26,613 bases of DNA from Coptodactyla brooksi (taxonomy: Eukaryota > Arthropoda > Insecta > Coleoptera > Scarabaeidae): assembly GCA_033557675.1 (NCBI GenBank), contig JAWQRM010000205.1:1-26613 (forward strand). Reading direction: 5' to 3'. How positions within the stretch are numbered: position 1 is the stretch's first letter; each line of letters begins with the position of its first letter. Shown in pieces: positions 20,451 through 26,613 of the stretch. The notes beneath the pieces are model-generated. The model was given only the letters and a program-made list of their open reading frames with translations. It was not told the DNA's origin and made no database searches. A program made the translations under genes and the position numbers.

Positions 20451-22109
20451 AATGGATTTTTCATGCTTCTTGCACTCTGAAGTTAAGATACTTGATGTAA
20501 ACCTGAACTTTAGTGTAAATTTAGTAGTGCGTTTGATGATTATCCTGTTTATTTCTTGCATCAATTATGAACATTAGCACACGAGCCGCAGAAATTAGAA
20601 TCCTATGTCGTATTGAAGGAGTATCCTGCACCGATCATTGCCCTTATCGCATTCTGTGATAGAACAAATATAAATACTACCACCGCAAAATTGTCCTCAG
20701 CGGTTAAAGTCTGAAATCTTTGAAAGTGTTCATCCGAAAAAGAACGAAATAAGCTTTGCTACAATCAGCATTTATTTCTCAACATGAAAAATAAACTGAA
20801 AGTAGAAATCTTTTTGCATCAAAAACTTTAATTCATTAATCGAGTGAAGCAAGAAATTATATTCCAACGTCAACATAGACTCTTGATAGTAATAAAATAT
20901 TTCCGTGTTTTCATTGCGCTTAACATTAATGAAAAACTTCAAAGGGGTCTTGAAATGCAGTTTCTCGTCAAGACCTACACAATTTCGGATTCATCATTAA
21001 TTATAACTAAAATTATATCAATAACTAAATTTATATCATCAACGATTTAGAACCAAATATATCTTAAGAAATATTTTCTCACATGTGTCTGTCACGAGAT
21101 ATCAAGGTCTCAGTTATTTCTCACATTTCACTGTTTTCGTAATCTACTTGACATAAAACATAAATATCAAATGACAAATTTTCTAGTTGTCTGAACATTT
21201 TATGTCACTGTAAAATTACTTTTTGCCGTTTTTAGATAATATTATTTAACAGCAATAACAAAAGTCGATTCAGCTTTGATGTTAAATAAGGCAAAAACAC
21301 TTCATAGTAGAGGTAGCTGTTGTTGTATTATTAGAAAACTAATGAAATAAGCTTAAAAAACGAAATGCGGGATGTTTCGTTTAAAGGAAGTAGGATATTT
21401 TATGCGAACAGGAATACTAAGAATTTTGAATCTCGTAAATATTAGATTGCGTTGGTGAGCAATCTTTATCATGCGTTTTATGTTAAATTGTTTGCTTGTA
21501 ATCTTCCACTAGAGTTAAAAGTTAACATTTTGGTGGATAAATATGTTTACATTTTATCAGCTTTGCTAGCTGTCGTTTGAAGAAAGAAGTACAGGATTCG
21601 TTTATTATAGTAGATGGGCGTCCCGCATTGGTTTGAGAGTTTGTGTCAGAATATCCTATATAAAGTAGTAGAACAATTTCAGAAAGTGTAGTTTCACCTC
21701 TTATATTACATATGTACAGAAAGAAATCACCCTGCATCGTTGGACGCCTTGTATGTCTACAGAATTGGATCTTTCCACTTTCTTCCATGTTTAGAATTTA
21801 TATTTTGATGTTTTTATATTGGGATATTTTATTGATTTCTTCTTTATTTCTATATAAAATGTAGAAAAAAATTATACATATAGTAGATTTACTTTGGGTT
21901 CAGAGCCTTAGAGAGAACGACAATAAATTTTAGATTGAAATACTTATGTAGGGTAAATAAATAAACGTTACACAATAATGGCCAAACATTGGGGTTTAAT
22001 AAATATTTAAACACTGCATTATTATAATCAAATAATTGCTTAAGCAAATTATAAGCAAATCAAAAATCTTTTAAGAATATCTCAGGATGGCTATGCTGCG
22101 CCTCATAGC
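20451..22109. other. middle of copy B intron 1, no gene recognised
   Basis: AT-rich sequence, unique in the window. The longest minus-strand frame (21522-21788, 88 codons) has no family motif I recognise. The corresponding part of copy A is occupied by transposons. Confidence 0.4.
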
Positions 22110-22853
22110 AACAAAAGTCGATTATAGTAAAGTTTACTTAGGTTCTTTTTGTTAATTAATTGCAAAGATATAAGTCAAATCTCTTTATAGATGTGCATTT
22201 CAATATAATCTGCATTCTGTTCATAAGTCGAGGTCAGTACAGTACAGAACTCCCAGCGCCACCATCTCAGCGCCATCTATATTTGGATCCAAAAACCTCT
22301 AGCTTAAACTTCAGAAATTTTACTACGAGAGTATAATATCGCTAGATGGTAAAATCGACGGTGCATCCATTGCTACTTTTCCAAGTTAGGGGCCAAAGAA
22401 GAATATATTCACTACTGCTAGGTATTTATATGACTATGGGGTAAAAGTATTGCATTCCTCTTGCGTGTGGCTATTTATACATTATTTCTGCTATATTAAT
22501 TAGTCGTTTTGCCTACAGGTTATACTAATCGCGTGAATTTTGGGCGTGGGTTGCAAGTTACAGTCATAAGTTATGGGTCATTGACTCATTCAGTTTTAAA
22601 GACGGATGGATTGGAAGTTTTTACTATCAGGCATGCTTTGTAAGGAAGTGTAGTACCAAGCTATGAGGCACCAGCGTGATACTAGTTTTCGATGCTGGAG
22701 AATTACTTACTTAGTCCCCAAGACCTCCAGACTTGACATGTCTGGATTATTATTATAATTTTAAAGATTAGAGAAGTTAGATAAACGTAAAAACTACAAA
22801 ATCAAAGGTTCCAAATACACAATTTAGTAAAAAAAGTTCTTTGTCTTACTTAC
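22110..22853. repeat. distal intron 1 block of copy B
   Basis: Homologous to 14041-15079 and, in its last part, to 12680-13128. It directly precedes the exon 1 donor at 22852-22853. Confidence 0.6.
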
Positions 22854-22979
22854 CAAGGCAATGTCGCCCGGTTCGTGATTTTTCAAATATTGATGTAAAA
22901 ATATTCCGACAGACGACGAAAAAGGAGGATAACTATAATTTGGACCAGAGACAACGTTTTCTTCGGCCCTCATCGTACA

Positions 22980-23017
22980 GACTGATAAGTCACAACCACG
23001 CTTCATTCATATAAATA
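22980..23017 (-). promoter_or_regulatory. core promoter of copy B: TATTTATA plus TCAGT initiator
   Basis: Minus strand: TATTTATA (23010-23017) and TCAGTC (22980-22985) are about 34 bp apart. The ATG at 22973 follows after a very short predicted 5' UTR. The layout matches the promoter at 15208-15241. Confidence 0.55.
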
Positions 23018-23019
23018 CT

Positions 23020-23450
23020 CCTCGTTAAGAGATAACATACAATTAAATGTCATACATGTTTTATTGTAATTTGCTTAATTGATTACAAGCGTAGTGTTTA
23101 CCTGTCCAGCTTTTTGTAGTGACGTTTTGTTACACGTAATGGATACATTTTGTATTTTAGTATTTTATTACATCCTACTACTTATTTTGATTTAATCATG
23201 AAAAATAGTTTAAATATTACTAGAATATCTAAGAAATGTTCAAAATATTATATCAAACATAGTGTCATTTATCTTATGCATAAGGTGGACACCTTGGTAT
23301 TTCTAGAAATGTGATAAAACGCATTTGATAAAACGTTCTTAAAATAATAAGTTGATTTTTGCAGCATAATTTTGCAAAATAATAATTTCAGGAAACAGCT
23401 TGGTAATAAATTTAGAAATACATTCGTGTATTATTTTGTTAAAAGCACAT
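23020..23450. repeat. upstream (intergenic) block of copy B
   Basis: Homologous to 15240-15660 and 26110-26492. No gene. Confidence 0.6.
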
Positions 23451-24350
23451 TCATGTATCAGAAACCATTAAGTACAATTATTGTGAGAGTTGTTTTTTAT
23501 TTCCTACTTTGTAACATTTAATAATTGCAAACTTACTCAACAGAGTATAAGAAGTTTCAGAATTAACACATCGTGGAACAGTGTCGACTTACACAATTTG
23601 AAAAACTTAATTTGCTCTTGATAGTGCCTTTTGATTTTTTTTTTCATTAAAAGAAGTTTTATTTTAAAAATGGAATCAGGTGATAAGATAGCAGTGGCAG
23701 AAATACGGAATCTTTAACGGTTTACTAATGTTGCCTGTCATTAGCATCATCATTCAGTCTTAGCATCATCGCTCGTGATGATGCTAACGTGGTTTGCGAA
23801 AGGTGCATCAAGCAGCGATTTTACAATCTTAGTATGCTGGTGACACTTTAACAGTTTAACCGAGAAAAGTTTTGTACAAAGACTATCGTTTGAAATGATA
23901 AAAATTCCTATCAATGGATTCGAGCTGATTTTGTAAATTTATGTCTACCTTTCACACCTTGCATTCTGTAATTCTTGAGGCATCATTGTATAGATAAGAG
24001 ATACGTCAAATTTATTTTAACAAAAATAGCTTTTCTATAACCATAATCCCTAAGCGCTAAATCCCTTCATTCTTTCATCCTTTCGTTATTTCTGTTTATT
24101 TCATTATTATATCCAATGTTCGGATAGCACATGTAGGTCTTCTTCATTTTTTTTTCGGTGGAGTAGTTTCAAATATATAAGCCCTCAAGCACAGGGCCCA
24201 ATTATTCTGAATTCAACAATAGAAAGCAAGCCAAGACTTTAACCATCTGTCTTGAAAAAAATAGTTATCTCTAGACGATTGCTACGTGTACCCTATTAGT
24301 ATCTAACGTGCTAGACATATTCATGGTTAAATGGTACTTTGCTGCGGAAA
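23451..24350. repeat. 3'-flanking block of a lost synthetase unit
   Basis: Matches the 3' flanks of copies A and B. Landmarks: gcagaaatacggaatc near 23698 and ttcgagctgattttgtaaattt near 23919. Homology fades near 24350, well before any synthetase exon. The gene that should follow is absent from the window. Confidence 0.6.
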
Positions 24351-24750
24351 TGTTTTTATAACCATTACACAAAAAACGTCGGATGCACTAAGACTGAAGG
24401 TGAATTGAAATGCAACTGTTACAATACTTTTTACGAGTATTGTGACACTAATTGTTGTTGTTAGGTGCTTACTAGCCTTTGATTTTTTTATGCTCGCGGC
24501 AGCTACCAAACATTTATAGGATCATGTTTTAACCTTGGGCTTTGCTAAAAGGTTGCAAGCACCTTTATTGTCAAGACTTTCGACAAATTTGCGAATAGAA
24601 ATACTTCATATTAATATGAAGGGAGTTAATTATATTTCCTCTGTCCGGAAATGTGACATACCTACGTTTGAAGTTGATTGTTGTGCGAAAATAATACGTT
24701 CATATTTTAAATTAACATCAAATTAACATTAAAAAAGAACATCGTAATAT
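24351..24750. other. unassigned stretch between lost unit and LINE
   Basis: Short frames on both strands, none recognised. It may be the 5' part of the LINE or an older insertion. Confidence 0.3.
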
Positions 24751-24755
24751 CATGA

Positions 24756-26050
24756 ATGAAAATATTAACGGAAGATAAACCCGATTTGAAAATAGGAATG
24801 AAAAATGTTATAAAGAGTAGTATGGGTGTAGAAATAAAGATGAAAGAGATGGAAAAGACAGAAGAGTCAGTATACAAGATTGAACTAGAAAATATAGGAG
24901 ATAGAGATGTCTTGATGCAAAATAAAAATAAGCTAAGACAACTAAAAGCAAGAATTTATAACATATAATGAAATGACTCGAGAGTAACAAGAAATACAGA
25001 AAAAATTGAAACAAATGGGAGTTAAAGAGGGGAAAAAAGGGAAGGCAGTAAAAATGGGATACCAAAAAATTATAATTCAAGGAAGAGGGTACAAATGGGT
25101 ACAAAAGAGAAACTGATAGAACATGAAAGAACCCTCACGAACCGAAATGCAAAAAACTGAGGAGAACAGAGGAGAGAGAAACAAAAATAACCCAAGGGAC
25201 CAATAAAACCAAACAAAGACAAACGAGAAAATCAAGACCAAGGAAATGGATAAGGAAAAAAATTAGAAACACGTAGTAAAAGCAAAAAGTGGAGACAGAT
25301 TATAAGAATGAGCAGATGGAATATACGGAGTATAAACTGAGAAAAAGACGAAGTAGTTGAAGATCACAACATCTAGATTACCTGGGAATAATGGAAATAA
25401 AAAGGAAAAGCCAAGGAATGGAGGAACTGAAAGATGGATATTAGTTGTACTGGTCAGGGGTGGACATAAACGACAGAGGTGTAGAGGGAGTGGGAATTAT
25501 TAAACTTGAAATAGTGATTAACATCCAAAAAGGTGAATATATAAATGGAAGACTAGAAGAATTGACACAAAACTAGAAGAGAACGAAATATAGAGCATAA
25601 TAGTGACATATGCACCAAATGGCAACGGAAGAAAAGAAGAGAAAGGTGATTTCTTCGAAAAGCTACAAACCGAAATAGATAACCTCGAAAGGAACATTAT
25701 AGTAAAGGGAGATATGAACTGTCGTGTAGGGAAAACAATACTGGAGTAGAGATGTATATAGGAAAGGAAGGAGAAGAAACCATAAACGATAACGGGAACA
25801 GACTAATAGACATATGTATAGGGAATGACCATAACAAATACAAAATTTACACATAAAGACATTCATAAATGCACAATAGAAGGTCCTAGCAGGAAAGAAA
25901 AATCTATCATTGACTATTTTTTAATGAACTCGCAAAACTGGAATAAGATAAAAGGTGTTAAAGTTTACAAATAAATGCAGAAATATAATACAAAGAAAAC
26001 AAAAGAAGAGAAAAGAAGAAAGATAACCAAGGAAATAAAGTTTGCAATAA
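24756..26050 (+). mobile_element. non-LTR retrotransposon remnant: ORF1 C-terminus plus endonuclease
   Basis: The ORF1 part (24756-24968) has DRDVLMQNKNKLRQLKARIY. After a frame change it continues NEMTRE-stop-QEIQKKLKQM and KMGYQKIIIQGRGYKW (about 24968-25110), typical of insect LINE ORF1 C-terminal domains. From about 25305 there is an exonuclease-endonuclease-phosphatase-type domain: SRWNIRSIN, GVEGVGIIKLEI, IVTYAPNGN, NIIVKGDMNCRVGK, and FTHKDIHKCTIEGPSRKEK with KSIID. Frameshifts and stops are numerous. No reverse transcriptase follows; the element ends near 26050 in AT-rich sequence. It lies where synthetase exons would be expected. Confidence 0.78.
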
Positions 26051-26098
26051 AATATATAAACACGTATTAAATAAATATTATTTATATATTATTATATA

Positions 26099-26492
26099 TA
26101 AACACGTATCGTATATAGTTTTCGTTGAGAGATAACATTCAACTATTAAGTGTCATCATTGATTTATTGCAATTTTCTTAAGTGCAAATTTTTGCACTGA
26201 CGTTTTGTTACATGTAATTGAAGCCTTTTATCAATTCCAGTATTTTATTAAAATATATCCCACTACTTGTTCTGATCTAATCGTAGAAGAACATTTTAGA
26301 CACTTTTAGAACGACTGAGAAATGTTCAAAACATTGTATCAAACATAGTGTGTAAATACAATGTGAATAAATGTAAATGTAAATACTTTTGAAAAGTATA
26401 ATAAAATACATAATTATTTACTTTTTAGAATATGTTACGTAATTTTGCACAGTAATTTAAGGGAGCAACTTGATCATAAATACAGAAATATT
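26099..26492. repeat. upstream block of a fourth synthetase unit
   Basis: Starts with aaacacgt and ttcgttgagagataacattc as in the orphan promoter (15220-15262) and continues like 15262-15660. The first exon and initiator are missing. The break lies in the core promoter, next to the LINE. A short phrase atataaacacgtat is repeated at 26056 and 26096. Confidence 0.6.
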
Positions 26493-26613
26493 AAGTCATT
26501 AAAAGAGCAAGATACTCACGACTAATAGACATATGTATAGGGAACGACCTGATATAACAAATACAAAATTTACACATAAAGACGTTCATAAATATACAAG
26601 GGAAGGTCCTAGC
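26493..26613 (+). repeat. near-identical copy of window positions 1-121 (LINE fragment)
   Basis: By eye 119 of 121 bases match positions 1-121; the differences are at the gcaagatac / gcaatatgc stretch. It is the same LINE endonuclease fragment, preceded by the same attaaaagagcaa target sequence. Confidence 0.85.

Larger units (their letters stand above)
16880..22973 (-). pseudogene. ANL-superfamily acyl-CoA synthetase (4CL-like), copy B, 7 exons with one nonsense codon
   Basis: Tandem duplicate of copy A. Minus-strand exons are 22854-22973, 18970-19177, 18489-18813, 18107-18424, 17690-18044, 17066-17231 and 16880-17013. Exons 1-6 have exactly the same lengths and phases as in copy A, and all junctions are GT-AG. 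The join is 542 codons. The only disruption found is TAA at 18244-18246 (codon 278), where copy A has AAA (Lys) in the context KYKIP-K-LLMPPP. All other signatures are intact: SSGTTGLPKG, FFHAFG, RQGYGLTE (the canonical Gly kept, unlike copy A), GWLRTGD, DRLKELIKYKGF and SPSGKILR. The C-terminus is VKSKL, a canonical type 1 peroxisomal targeting signal. A readable TATA box and initiator lie upstream of exon 1. It could be a young pseudogene, a null allele or a base error; as written it encodes a 277-aa N-terminal fragment. Confidence 0.83.

Noticed and set aside
20844..21050. 68-codon plus-strand frame in intron 1 of copy B
   Set aside because: No family motif, no homologous copy in the window, and length expected by chance.
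24808..25104. 98-codon minus-strand frame rich in Phe/Leu/Ser
   Set aside because: Antisense of the purine-rich LINE ORF1; the plus-strand reading has recognisable ORF1 motifs.

Overview
The window looks like AT-rich arthropod nuclear DNA, most likely insect and plausibly hymenopteran. The reasons are small GT-AG introns, arthropod-style TATA/TCAGT core promoters, and remnants of Tc5/Tigger-like, Polinton-like, Penelope-like and LINE elements. No bacterial gene organisation, tRNA, rRNA or CRISPR array was found. All calls come from reading the sequence; nothing was searched or aligned by software.

The backbone is a head-to-tail array on the minus strand of acyl-CoA synthetase genes of the ANL superfamily (4-coumarate-CoA ligase-like / 'luciferin 4-monooxygenase-like'). 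Copy A has exons at 13129-13248, 5530-5737, 5049-5373, 4668-4985, 4251-4605, 1937-2102 and 1758-1885. These splice in frame to 540 codons. Copy B has exons at 22854-22973, 18970-19177, 18489-18813, 18107-18424, 17690-18044, 17066-17231 and 16880-17013. These give 542 codons, with one internal stop at codon 278. Internal exon lengths are identical between copies (120, 208, 325, 318, 355, 166), so the models support each other. Two more units are gutted. One keeps only its promoter, first exon and part of intron 1 (about 14040-15660). The other keeps only its 3' flank (about 23450-24330) and promoter-distal upstream block (about 26099-26492), with a LINE in place of all coding exons.

The two full copies carry complementary lesions. 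B keeps a C-terminal SKL peroxisomal signal but has an internal stop. A is open throughout, but an AAA-to-TAA change removes KL from that signal, and Val replaces the first Gly of its GYGxTE motif. In A the TATA box has become a (TA)12 tract.

Layout: 1-310 LINE fragment with apparent target-site duplication; 311-1669 3' flank of A, including a plus-strand reading frame that ends in SKL; 1758-13248 gene A. Intron 5 of A holds Penelope-like debris with a hammerhead-like motif. Intron 1 holds a Polinton-like element with long terminal inverted repeats (about 6815-10005, with a nested foldback MITE) and a Tc5/Tigger-like transposase pseudogene (11053-12522). Next come 13310-14040 unassigned sequence; 14040-15660 the orphan 5' unit; 15660-16813 3' flank of B with the same convergent frame; 16880-22973 pseudogene B; 23020-24330 upstream block plus 3' flank of the next unit; 24750-26050 LINE (ORF1 end plus endonuclease); 26099-26492 fourth upstream block; 26493-26613 a near-identical copy of the first 121 bases.
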